Assembly (NCBI RefSeq): GCF_010389155.1
Contig: NC_057768.1
Location: 5,516,501-5,580,500 of the forward strand
Source of the DNA: Erigeron canadensis
Lineage: Eukaryota > Streptophyta > Magnoliopsida > Asterales > Asteraceae
DNA length: 64,000 bases
Reading direction: 5' to 3'
Position 1 is the stretch's first letter. Each line of letters begins with the position of its first letter. Shown here piece by piece: positions 47,801 to 57,229 of the stretch. Made by a program: the position numbers and the translations under genes. The notes beneath the pieces were generated by a model, which searched no databases, was not told the origin of the DNA, and saw only the letters and a list, made by a program, of their open reading frames with translations.

Positions 47801-49628
47801 ATTCTTTCATATCTCCATTTCTTGGGTACTGACACTAAGCATAAGGCTGAAACTGAAGCTCTTCAAAAGAGAATCACTAAGCTTGAACAACAATGTCGAC
47901 CGGCCACTATCTTAAGGAGTCGGGATGATCAAAATCCTGATGATCAACCCGAGGGGGAGAATATTCAAGATAGTGGAGAGGGTCATAACATAACACAAGA
48001 AGCAAGTGGTCAAGAAAATGTTGCTGATGTTGCTCAAAATGATACAAAAGAAGGAAATCAAAATCAAGTGATACCTGAGCAAGTAAGATTTGAAAATGTG
48101 GAAGAAGTTGAAAAGCATGATCAAAGTCAAAGTGTAGATATTCCTTCATCATCTCAAGCTCATCAAGTTCATAAATCGGATTCAGATGATTTGCCTCCGC
48201 TTGTTAAATACATCTCTCATTATTACTCAACAACGTCAAGTTCTGATCAATCAAGTGATCCTGATCCGTTTCAACCAGGGAATGGGACTAATAATGATAG
48301 TGATTCTGATTCGGATGATTCTAATGATGCTCCACCAAGACCAGCTATGTCTCAAGAACAATTTGAGAAAGATATCTTTGAAGAGATTATCTATGATCTG
48401 AAAGATACAAATAATCTTGATACTCCAAGAGAGCTTAGCATGGGAGTTAGACATCCAAGAATTACTCGAGACAGAATTTGGCAAATCAATGAAGGGTATT
48501 TCTATGAGAATTATGCACAAATGCTAGATTTGAATACCAGGCCTGAAGAGTTAGTATGCAGGGCAAGATACATTGAATAGGTTCAGAGCATTCTTTCTAT
48601 TCAGACATCAAAATCAAAGGGATGCATACTTAGAGATGATGAATGCTAAAAGTTTAGTTAGAAGTGAAGAGTGGTACAATCAGTTCAAGAGTCCAATTAC
48701 AAGTGTGTTAACATTGTTTGCTCCTATCAAGTACCAGAACCAAAGACTTGTTCGATTTAGAGTTCGCAGAGCTGATGGTCACATTTATGTTGTTCAAGAA
48801 GAATCTTTCCAATACTTGCCAATCTCTGACATCCTCTTTCTCTACAATCAGTATGCTCATCTGATTACAAAGACTCCAGATCAACTCATTGCTTATGAAG
48901 CTCTGAAGAGTCACATTCAGGCTTTAATTAGATATTATGAATTTAATGATTTCCAAATTGGTCTAGAAAGGAGAACAAGAAGAATCAATCTCACGAGACC
49001 AAATTAGAGAGCAGGAGGATATGAATTGAATTCTTATCAGATTGGAGATCCAATAGAAGAATTGGATGGATTTGTTTTCATCAACAGCTTCAGAGGAAAA
49101 ATCTTTGTTCGTGCATCTGATTTTCCCAAGTATTCAGATGGCACTTTGAAATATTGTTTATTCTTCCTCAGAGCCATACATGATAATCTTGATCCTTGTG
49201 AAAATGAAAACATCCAGACTCAGAGAGAAAGACACATAAGACGGATCCAAGAGACCATTGATATGCGTCAAAGGGTTAGAGATCTTATTGCTGCCAGAAC
49301 AATTAGACCAAGAGAAGGAATTATTCATACTGAGACAGGTTCATGGATTCTTTGGAATCCAAGTCAGGAACGAGGTCCTCATAATATTCCCCCAGTTAAC
49401 TTTCAAGATAACATCAGATTGCGCGATGAACGTCCAGAAGGTGCTAACTGGCATTTCATTCCTAAGAGGTATTGGAATGACTCTTGGAATAGTTACAAGA
49501 AAAGAGCTTTTTGGAGTTCTATGAATGATAAGCCATCAACATCAAAAGCAGCTCAAGATTACAAGAAAAGAAAGAACAAGAAAAGACGAGCAGAGAAAAG
49601 AAGGAGGAGAAACAGGAGGAACCGATGA
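44838..49628 (+). pseudogene. late ORF block of the LTR element, about 1.5 thousand codons, broken
   Basis: It starts at MDHQ (44838) with an immediate frameshift relative to the minus-strand paralogue. A helical domain follows (HALTVDVDLAESHLFDMWRS, MFAALISLGYDGPLTKT, AQLLWDQLIVVVNGKISAPK), with a deletion and shift near 45185. Then come a Pro/Ser-rich region, a Thr/Ser/Pro-rich region (46986-47672, stop at 46938 before it) and an acidic region (47729-48580). A distal domain (48573-49628) reads RFRVRRADGHIYVV, NDFQIGLE, GFVFINSFRGKIFVRAS and FPKYSDGTLKY, and the protein ends in a very basic tail (KKRKNKKRRAEKRRRRNRRN). From memory the DFQ.G.E...NLT.P and KFSDGTL words recur after pol in composite copia elements. 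The function is unknown. At least five interruptions are visible. Confidence 0.75.
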
Positions 49629-49644
49629 AAGACAACCAAGCACT

Positions 49645-49655
49645 AAGGGGGAGAA
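49645..49655 (+). other. polypurine tract
   Basis: AAGGGGGAGAA immediately before the 3' LTR. Confidence 0.88.
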
Positions 49656-49933
49656 TGTTAGAAATTCAAAATAGTGCTTAGTTGTATTTCTTTACATTGT
49701 TAATTTGTATGTTAATATAAGGTTGAGGGGGAGCTTATGTATTTTACTTAGAGTATAAATACCCCTCAAGCCTTAACTTTTTGTAACCTTTTGTCATATT
49801 TTACTAATAACATTTCCCAAGCTCTCCACACACACATATTTTTCTCTCTCAATACACACACTAACACACACATCCACCATTGTTATACACCTTACTTCCG
49901 CACCCGAACACGAACGATTTCTGGTATATTACA
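49656..49933 (+). repeat. 3' LTR, 278 bp
   Basis: TGTTAGAAATTC to GGTATATTACA. By eye it shows two substitutions and one single-base gap against the 5' LTR, all in the first 110 bp. Confidence 0.95.
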
Positions 49934-49938
49934 TATAA

Positions 49939-50810
49939 TAAAGTGTAGCTTTTAACAGAAAGTTATGTTCCCTAAATGCATCATAAGTTTCCACACCAAC
50001 TTCCCATAACTCAACCAACTCATGTATTAAAGGTTTTAAGAAAACATCAATATTTCTTTTTGAGAGTGAGGACCTGGAATAATTAATGTCAAAAACATGT
50101 ATTCAGACTTCATAACCAAGGGGGTAGGTTATATGGTGTTACAATAACCGGCCAACAAGAATAAGAGGTGGATGACATCCCAAAGGGCGTGAAACCATCG
50201 ACACAAAGGCCTAGCCTAACATTCCTCGGCTCCGCAGCAAAACAAGGATAAGTTCGATCAAAATGCTTCCATGCCTCTCCATGAGATGGGTGTGACTATA
50301 CACCAGGATCTCTTCGATATTCATGATGCCATGTCATGTGTTCAGCTGTATCCTTACAAGTATATAAAGTCTTTGCAACCTTGGTGTTAATGGCAAATAG
50401 TGCATGTATTTAAAAGGTTTATTTTTCAACTTTGCACGACTTTGTTCATTAGGTTTATACCGAGGATGACCACACCTATAACACTCACTTCTACCCTCAT
50501 CCCCCATATAATATATCATGCATCCATTTGGACAGATATCTATCTTTTTGTACCCCAAACCTAGTTGTGATACCATCTTCGTAGTCTCATAGTAACTAGA
50601 GCAAAGATTGGAGTTTGGCATAAACTCCTTAAATGCTTGCATAATACGGTCATAGCAACTTTCACTCATATTATAATCTGCCTTGATATTCAACATCCTT
50701 GATGTTGCTGACAAAATAAAGTGTTTTTCACATCCTTCAAATAAAGGCTCGTTTGCCTTGGATAACAAGTCATTAAAACTCGGATGTGTCCATTCTATAC
50801 ATCCACTCAC
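49939..50810 (-). pseudogene. tnp2-family CACTA transposase remnant
   Basis: From 50810 the minus strand reads a typical tnp2 N-terminus: CPNGCMIYYMGDEGRSECYR, CGHPRYKP, LPLTPRLQRLY, then after a 1-nt shift TAEHMTWHH, HGEAWKHFD, EPRNVRLGLCVDGFTPFG, SCWPVIVTPYNLPPW, and later RNIDVFLKPLIHELVELWEV and GVETYDAFREHNFLLKATL. Homology stops exactly at the LTR insertion (49938). The remaining transposase, including the rest of the catalytic core, is not found beyond the other end of the LTR element. Internal stops occur after DPGV and PPWL. Confidence 0.88.
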
Positions 50811-50879
50811 GAGAAGTCATTATTTCTGCTATTAAACATCAAAATTGTGTACCATATTATAACCTAACGACTGCTATAG

Positions 50880-51110
50880 AATACAACACTGTAACAAATA
50901 ACAAGAATATCGTATTGAATACTGGATATATCTACATACATATATATATGCAATATATACACACACAAAATAATACTGGATATATCATAAATCATACTAG
51001 ATATATATAATACCATAACAGAATCAAATAATACTAGATACACACATACATACATATATATATGCAATATATACACACAAAATATATATATATATAAATA
51101 TAAACGCACA
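50880..51110. repeat. TA/CA-rich tandem repeat
   Basis: A unit containing ACTGGATATATC, CATACATATATATATGCAAT and ATACACACA occurs about twice (50917-50970 and 50995-51080). Non-coding, in the 5' part of the CACTA element. Confidence 0.6.
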
Positions 51111-51380
51111 TAATTAAGAGATTAAGAAAACTTATCATCAAATTAACTAAATGAGCTTAATGAAAAATTGTATTCTTACCCTAATGGATTCGTGATCGGC
51201 GATTGTGGTGGAGCTGCGGTAGTTGGAGCTGCGATCGGCGATTATGTGGTGGAGCTGCGGTGGTTAGATGGAGTTGCGATTGTGGATCTGTGAGAATTTA
51301 AAATGGATCGGTGATTAATAAAGAAAATGAAGCGCGAGATTTTATTGATGATGATGATGATCAGATTTTATTTATGGATC

Positions 51381-51472
51381 TGTGAGATTTTAACAAAACT
51401 ATGCCATCATATTGATCACATCTTTTGTGAGATTTTAACAAAACTATGCCATCATATTGATCACATCTTTTG
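51381..51472. repeat. perfect 46-bp tandem duplication
   Basis: TGTGAGATTTTAACAAAACT and the following 26 bases occur twice back to back. GATGATGATGATGATCAGAT words flank the pair. Confidence 0.9.
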
Positions 51473-53282
51473 TTGGTGACGTGTTTTCATATTGATGATG
51501 ATGATGATCAGATTATGGAAACTCCCTTACTCCCTTCTCTTTTTTTTTTTTCTTTTTTTTTTAAGTATGCAGATGGAATAGTTTGTATTTCTTTATTAAT
51601 TTATGAATATGCAATAGTTTGTATTTTTTTTTATTAAAACATGCTATGAAAAGTTTATAGAAATATTTTTTTAACATCAAATTATAAATAAGACATCATG
51701 AAACAAGCGACACCATTGGCAACAAGTTCATAGGAAGACGCAAATTATCGACATCATTAGCGATGTGGATCCGTAAGTCGCAATATTAGCGACAACGTTA
51801 GCCATGTGTCAAAAGACATCGCAAAATAGCGTTTTAATTTGCTACAATATTTGCGACTTTGTAAACTTGAAACATTTTGCGACTCAGTCTTCGACTTGAG
51901 TTGCGTCGATCAAAACTAAAGTGACGCTAAACGAGTGTTTACTTGCGTCTCAAAATAGCGTCTTTAAATAGTGTGTCGCTAAGTTTGTCTCTAAACGATG
52001 GTTTTCTTGTAGTGTCGGTCTCGAGCTTGAAGGAGGTCGTTCCAATTTTTGAAGACCGCTCGATGTCAAGAAACAGGGACGTTGTCACATATCGTCCGAT
52101 CAACATAAAGCAGCTATAACATTAAAAAATATATACAATTATTACAAGACAACATTGATAAATTATTAATAAGGAAAACCATGGAACAAGGCGTGAACTC
52201 ACACTTAGAAATGTTGCTGGATCAGCAAAAGGATTTTTATTTGGGAAATCTCTATTCCAGTTGTCTTTACTGGACGCCAGGGACGTTAAAAGGAAGCCAC
52301 ACCAATCAAACGATCGTAGATCGGAATTTTTTGGAAGACGCTTAAACAAATCCAATTTGATATATCCATTGCTATCAGACTCAACCATCATGCTGACAAA
52401 CAACATCGAAGATGTTGATCTTGAACATCTCACCAATCTCATAATCATCATTGAACTTTGAAGCAATATGTGTAGGCCTCACTTTTTTCCCTATATTCCA
52501 CTATCCAAGCCATTCTTTCTCTAGATCATCATTTGAACTTTCTTCAAGGTCATATATGTTAGTTGAACCCATGGGAAGTCCAAAAATATCATGGACAGCT
52601 TGCGTGACACATTTTATATCACCTTTACTTGTTCTAATAACCATCTCCTTGCTATCAAAATTGTCAACAACATAGTACATGAGTTTTCTTAGAAGTGACT
52701 CGATACTGAAACCTAAAAGACTACCAAAACCAATATCTTCTACAAACTGACGTTGATTAGGATTCAACGAAGTCATAACAGTAGACAATTGAGTCGGTGA
52801 TGTCATTAATATGATGTTACGGATGACATCTTCCTTATCATCCTCGGCTTTAACATCATTTTTCTGATCAGAGATTTCAAAAAGCTTACACTCTTGCGAA
52901 ATCTTAGGTTTCTTGAGTCTTTTAAGATGTGATTTATGACTTGTTTCATCTAAAAAAATAATAACCAAACAAACTAAGTTACAAAGCCTTATTAAAAAAC
53001 ACAGTGTGTTTGACTGAAAACACAAAGAGATTCAACGAAAACATAGAAACTTGAAACAAACTTGATACAGATTATACAAACACATACAGTTAACAACACA
53101 CATATACACACTACAATTCCAGTCAACAAATACAAAATGATGTCAGAATTATAACTAATAATGCAGAAAAGTAAACTAAAAAAAGTTAGATCTAAATTAA
53201 GAAAATAAAAACTAAAATAGTTATAAATTATACCACATTCATCAGAAGATTTGATAGAGATAACCTCCGGTTTAACCATCAT

Positions 53283-53560
53283 CGATCTTTATTTATTAGG
53301 CATGGAAGATTGCGACACTATCACCATATATAGCTCTGAATAGATTAAAATCGGTAAGTGGAGAATTCGGATGGATAATTAACGGCGGCCGGAAAAGAAG
53401 GTCGGTCGGAGAAGAAAGTGAGGGCGGAGAAAGAGAGAGAGCGAGAGAGAATTAGGGTTAGAAAGTTTGGAGATCGGGAAAGAATGAGAAAGACTAATGT
53501 GTTTTGGGGTTTTGTTCAAGTGATAAAAAGACGGATATACCCCTCTGTGTTTAAAAATTT
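53283..53560 (-). promoter_or_regulatory. 5' leader and promoter of the Ulp1-like gene
   Basis: Upstream of the ATG on the minus strand is a CT-rich leader containing CTAACCCTAATTCTCTCTCG, typical of plant 5' UTRs with a telo-box-like CTAACCCTAA. A TATA-like ATATATGG word lies at about 53325. The longest plus-strand ORF here is an antisense artefact. Confidence 0.5.
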
Positions 53561-54289
53561 ATGTAAGAAGCAGCTTTTAATCTCGACCATAGATCATGGT
53601 GGATGGATGGCCAGGATCTGTTTTATGGTTTTCATAAAAAAATTAAGTTTGCAAATGATTTTTTCATAGTAATTATCCAAATTCTCTTTACAATTTGTTA
53701 GAACCTATTTGGCCATGAGTTGTACCCATGCACCATTGATGTATCATGTATGTTTAAGTTTTCTTTTGGTTAAAGATTACTTTTTAGGCTATTGAAAGGG
53801 TGTCTTGAACATTTTAGAGCCCTGAAGTGACTCTTTATATGGGCCTTATAAATATGACTACACTAAAAGTAGTATTAATCTTGAAATAGTTCAATGGAAA
53901 CAACCCTGGTTTGCAATCCTTGCTATTCCGCAATTGCAGAATATTATATATGTAATGTGAATAATGATCATCTGAAAGACTTACAACAATGTCTATTAGC
54001 CGATGATGATCTTTATAGAAGAGTTGAAAACGATATGTATACTTTTGAAAGTTTAGAATAACTTTTTTTTTAATAAAAACTTAGAACATAGAATTTGATT
54101 GAATGTAAAATTATAAACTTAATAGATGTGAAGGTTAGACAAAGAGAACGCTATTAAAGATTCACTGAAGAACTTAATTCAACGAGAAACTTAAATATGT
54201 GTTTCTCTTGTCAAATGACTTTCTAATCGATAATAGTAATGATAATTAGGTAATTTTTCGTTTATATTTTTTTAATGATGATGCCGGTT
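53561..54289. other. AT-rich intergenic DNA, nothing recognised
   Basis: No domain, repeat or RNA gene was identified. Confidence 0.5.
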
Positions 54290-54540
54290 CAATTTAGCTC
54301 GGTTGGCACCCCACAAAAGTTCGGAATTGACTTGATAATGTGGACTTTGTGGAAAATAACCACGGGTTAGAATCCATTCTTACCTAATGGCCCATGGGTT
54401 TGCGACGCATTGCCTTGGACTGGTTAGTTGGGTTGATGCAAGTTGCACCCAGAGAGTACATATCAATGAGAGACTTCCTACTAACTTTTAATTAAGAGAT
54501 GGTGTGTTCAATCCTAGCTTACTACATTTTTATATTTTTT
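54290..54540 (+). mobile_element. possible tRNA-derived SINE of another family
   Basis: TAGCTCGGTTGGCACC resembles an A box/D-arm and GGGTTAGAATCC a B box, about 85 bp apart, with a T-rich end. A second B-box-like GTGTTCAATCC lies at 54509. No clear target duplication was found. Confidence 0.4.
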
Positions 54541-55618
54541 GGGCCTTTTGCTTTTCTCATATTTATTTTTGTTTATATGAATTCTCAATTAGTTCTTCAA
54601 ACTATACATTAATATTATAATATAATTAAATAAATCAAAAAATTGCATGATAATATAAGTAAATACATCACAAAAAAATATATAGTTTACTTACTTTTGT
54701 AGTTTTCTTTTAAAGTAGAAAGTCACGAAAGTTTTTTTTTCACAAATGCATTTCTAATAAATATACAATAACAATATTACCATATGCACAAAGGTGTACA
54801 ATCCGGTAAAAATCTGCGGTTCTTTCAAGAAGTTGGCTTTGCCAACACAACATTAGGGTCGTCCCTTCATTCTATACTGACAGAGAGTCTGATAAGCTTA
54901 GGCAAAAGCATACGCTTCATACGGGCTTTAGTTCCTTTTCTATGTTTTCGTCATTTTAATTGTTTATTTATTTCCTTCTCATATATAGCTCTGAATTTGT
55001 ATTTTAACATCTTGGTATATAACAAGTCAAGTTCTAGTTTTAGATAAATTTAGTTTGACTAAACTATTTGTTAGAACCTGATACACTTAAATATTTTAGT
55101 TTGCCCCCATGCAAAAAAAAATTTTTGGCTCCGTCCCTGCATGTAGTTAAATATAACTTCGCCAATCCAAACAATTTTTTAATGATGATAATTCAGCATA
55201 TGATTAATATGTTATTTACCAAGTATATATAAATTTTGAAATATATATACTAAAAGAATACTCGCGTGATGCGACGGTGACGGTGGGTGATGGTGGACAG
55301 GTGATATCCTCGCAACACAATTTAGTCATACACAACAAAACATGTTTTATGCGATTGTACGTACACTGTTCAGAAATATATACGGTTGTTGTGTATGGCT
55401 AAAAACCGTTGGGAGGATATCACCTCCCAATTCAAATGGACTTGTTTAAAATAGTGAAGAGAGATTAATTTTTTACGGAAGAATAACAAGTTTTGTCCTT
55501 GAACTTTCAACTAGATAATTAAAAAAAATAAATGACTTGAATAAATATTTTATAATGTAGTATAGACATCTATGACTATGAAGTTTCCATAATGATAAAT
55601 ATATATAGTATATATATA
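54541..55618. other. intergenic DNA with decayed repeat pieces
   Basis: TTGGCTCCGTCCCTGCA at 55123-55139 resembles a hAT-MITE terminus. ACTCGCGTGATGCGACGGTG at 55260-55279 is related to words at 10755 and 11225. No gene was seen. Confidence 0.4.
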
Positions 55619-56103
55619 GGGTAAAGTTATTTTGAGAACCTTTTTTTTTGTGAAAACCTTTGAGAATTTTTCAAAATCAAGCTCAACCGATAATTGTTCT
55701 TTACATGAAAATTGTTTTTTTTTTATTATTTTATGAATAAATTATATGTAATTTTGAAGTTTATAATTGTGTGAAGCATGGATTATCATCCGTTATACAA
55801 TTATTTGGAGATTTGGATTCTTGATCACATGTGCACGAATATTGCTATAATCACATGTATGCAAATCGATCACATATAATCATAGCAATATTCGTGCACA
55901 TGTGATCAAGAATTCAAATCTCAACATAATTATATAACAGATGATAATCTATGCCTCCACACAATTATAAACTTCAAAATTACACATAAGTTATTCAGAA
56001 AACAATCAAACAACAATTTTCATGTAAAGAATAATCATCGGTTGGGCTTGATTTGAAAAGTTCACAAAGGTTCTCGCAAAAAAAAAGTTCTCAAAATAAC
56101 TTT

Positions 56104-56108
<5 letters not shown>
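55619..56108. mobile_element. 490-bp foldback MITE, almost full-length hairpin
   Basis: The left half GGGTAAAGTTATTTTGAGAA and onward is the reverse complement of the right half, ending TTCTCAAAATAACTTTTCAC. The arms pair nearly to the centre (55860), including TTGATCACATGTGCACGAAT with its complement. It is flanked by long TA runs (56109-56142). Confidence 0.88.
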
Positions 56109-56144
<36 letters not shown>

Positions 56145-56263
56145 GAGTAATTGATAAGAGGTTTTTATAAATTGCTTGGATCATATATTCCCATAAATTA
56201 GTGAGAGTCTAGCACTACAAATAGAAGAAATAAGTAAAAACACAAAAGTGATGAATTTTGCTC

Positions 56264-56431
56264 CTGACGGAGCCAGAAAATTTGTTCGGAATGGACCAAA
56301 TTAACAATAATAAGTCAAAACCCATATAAAAGCCATATATCAAGTTTAATATACATACGCTACATGTTAAAAAATCGAAGTCCAAGGCGGGTCATGACCC
56401 ATCCAAGTCACTAGGTAGCTTCGCCCTGGAC
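56264..56431. mobile_element. possible small hAT-like MITE
   Basis: CTGACGGAGCCAGAAAATTT at the left and TAGCTTCGCCCTGG at the right form imperfect inverted termini like CAGGGGCGGAGCC. Short, non-coding, no clear target duplication. Confidence 0.4.
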
Positions 56432-56640
56432 CAATTGTGTCATTCTAAACTAAGTTTTAATTGGGGAGCAGTTTGTTAGCCTTAAGAAGATAGTGCATTT
56501 TAATTCCTAAATGACAACATGATCTTCTGTCGATGACAACTAAAAATGTAAAAGCATTAAATCTAATCATTAAAAAAATATTATATTATTTGGTTACCAA
56601 TCAAAGATAAAATAAAAAATGAAACTAGTAGTACTACACC

Positions 56641-57108
56641 TTAAAGCAACATCAATAATTCTAGAACTACACAGCCAGCTACAAGAATCCAACCAAATTG
56701 GTGACTAAAACCACCGGAATAAATTTGCAATATTAAAGGATGATCTCTTGGAGGGCTGGTCACGTAAATGAACCGCGGTGGAGGTGGTGGTTTTATTACT
56801 GCAACTGGAGGACAAGCCTCAACGATTGGTGGTGGTGGTGGAGGTGGTGGTATAGGTGGCGGTGGAGATGGACATGGCTCGGGTGGTGGTGGTATAGGTG
56901 GCGGTGGGGATGGACATGGCTCGGGTGGTGGTGGTGGTGGAGGTGGTGTAATGTCACAAGGATTTATGCATGGGCATGATCCACATTTAATCGACGGGTC
57001 GGGTGACTGAGCCATATTTGTTTCTTCAAGATTGTCTCCATTGATTAGCAACAATGTTGCAAAAATAATCATGAATGACAAAGTTACAATCTGGATTGAT
57101 GGCTTCAT
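56641..57108 (-). CDS. secreted proline-rich (extensin-like) cell-wall protein
   Basis: A single exon of 155 residues. An N-terminal signal peptide (VTLSFMIIFATLLLING, residues 8-24) is followed by a Cys motif KCGSCPCINPC. A proline-rich centre carries SPPPPIPPPPEPCPSPPPP blocks (SPPPP is the extensin-type hydroxyproline glycosylation motif), then KPPPPPRFIYVTSPPRD, and a hydrophobic C-terminus (GWILVAGCVVLELLMLL) consistent with a GPI-anchor signal. The layout (CGSCPC..PC, PPP repeats, FIYVT, hydrophobic tail) matches small plant hydroxyproline-rich glycoproteins likely at the wall or plasma membrane. The start is the first ATG after a purine-rich leader. Two near-identical repeats in the centre suggest recent slippage. 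The gene is intact; large ORFs on the other strand are GGT-repeat shadows. Confidence 0.9.
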   Translation of the reverse strand: MKPSIQIVTLSFMIIFATLLLINGDNLEETNMAQSPDPSIKCGSCPCINPCDITPPPPPPPPEPCPSPPPPIPPPPEPCPSPPPPIPPPPPPPPIVEACPPVAVIKPPPPPRFIYVTSPPRDHPLILQIYSGGFSHQFGWILVAGCVVLELLMLL

Positions 57109-57215
57109 ATTAATTTCACCACTTCTCCTTTAATGTGTGCCTCTATTTGTAAAAGAGAGAACAAGAGGGAGAATTGATGAAAGATAGAACTCATAGAACT
57201 TTGGGGTAGTGTACG

Positions 57216-57226
57216 TATATATACAC
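57216..57226 (-). promoter_or_regulatory. TATA box of the proline-rich protein gene
   Basis: TGTATATATAC on the minus strand, about 110 bp before the ATG at 57108, with a CT-rich leader (TCTCCCTCTTGTTCTCTC) between. Confidence 0.6.
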
Positions 57227-57229
57227 ATC

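Larger units (their letters stand above)
39442..49933 (+). mobile_element. non-autonomous copia-type LTR retrotransposon, 10.5 kb, no pol
   Basis: Two LTRs with TG/CA ends (39442-39720 and 49656-49933) are flanked by a perfect TATAA target duplication (39437-39441 and 49934-49938). A primer-binding site complementary to initiator Met tRNA and a polypurine tract are in place. The interior has a gag-like region ending in a GPIQQWVPRT motif, then a second block of ORFs homologous to 22284-23552. I found no protease, integrase, reverse transcriptase or RNase H motif anywhere between the LTRs. By eye the LTRs differ by two substitutions and one 1-bp gap, so the insertion is recent, yet both coding blocks contain several stops and shifts. 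It was therefore probably mobilised in trans. It sits in the tnp2 remnant of the CACTA element. Confidence 0.93.
37101..52014 (-). mobile_element. CACTA (En/Spm-type) transposon, 14.9 kb with nested LTR element
   Basis: The ends are CACTACAAGAAAAATG at 37101 and the complementary GTTTTCTTGTAGTG ending at 52014. A perfect 3-bp target duplication TCG lies at 37098-37100 and 52015-52017. Subterminal regions at 37110-37400 and 51690-52010 are packed with short GCGAC/GTCGC words in both orientations, as in CACTA subterminal binding regions. Inside, on the minus strand, are a tnp2 transposase remnant (49939-50810), a Ptta-type remnant (37881-39353) and a PPR fragment. Without the LTR insertion it is about 4.4 kb. 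It is internally deleted and cannot be autonomous. It inserted in an exon of the Ulp1-like gene. Confidence 0.92.
34059..53282 (-). pseudogene. Ulp1-like (C48) cysteine protease gene, split by nested transposons
   Basis: Minus-strand exons are proposed at 53234-53282, 52205-52949, 52015-52113 plus 36981-37100, 35870-36678, 35619-35798, 34974-35101, 34757-34879, 34441-34584 and 34059-34328, all with GT-AG borders. The N-terminal domain (LNPNQRQFVEDIGFGSLL, YYVVDNF, DIFGLPMGSTN, FDWCGFLLTSL) matches a plant family that precedes an Ulp1 domain. The catalytic triad is visible: His in LDHFFLLVFD, Asp in LHIIDNS, Cys in HVDCGIFAIRHMECYM. The family removes SUMO-type modifiers or is carried by Mutator-like elements. 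The gene is broken by stops after EWLG (52501), in exon 3 (about 52070) and near 36610, by a frameshift near 52400, and by the 14.9-kb CACTA insertion in exon 3. Reading resumes in phase across the insertion when one TCG copy is discounted. Confidence 0.85.

Noticed and set aside
47907..48152. Minus-strand ORFs within the late ORF block
   Set aside because: Antisense shadows of the acidic region of the plus-strand frame.
39442..49933. Endogenous pararetrovirus origin for the LTR element
   Set aside because: It has true LTRs, target duplication, Met-tRNA site and polypurine tract, and shows no coat, movement or RT domain, so a copia-type retrotransposon fits better.
50786..51109. Ile/Tyr-rich ORFs on both strands
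   Set aside because: Products of TA/CA microsatellite-like sequence in the CACTA element.
53418..53669. Plus-strand Arg/Glu-rich ORF
   Set aside because: Antisense of the CT-rich 5' leader of the Ulp1-like gene.
56740..57010. Two long plus-strand ORFs rich in Trp/Arg or Gly
   Set aside because: They are antisense shadows of the proline-rich repeats of the minus-strand gene at 56641-57108.
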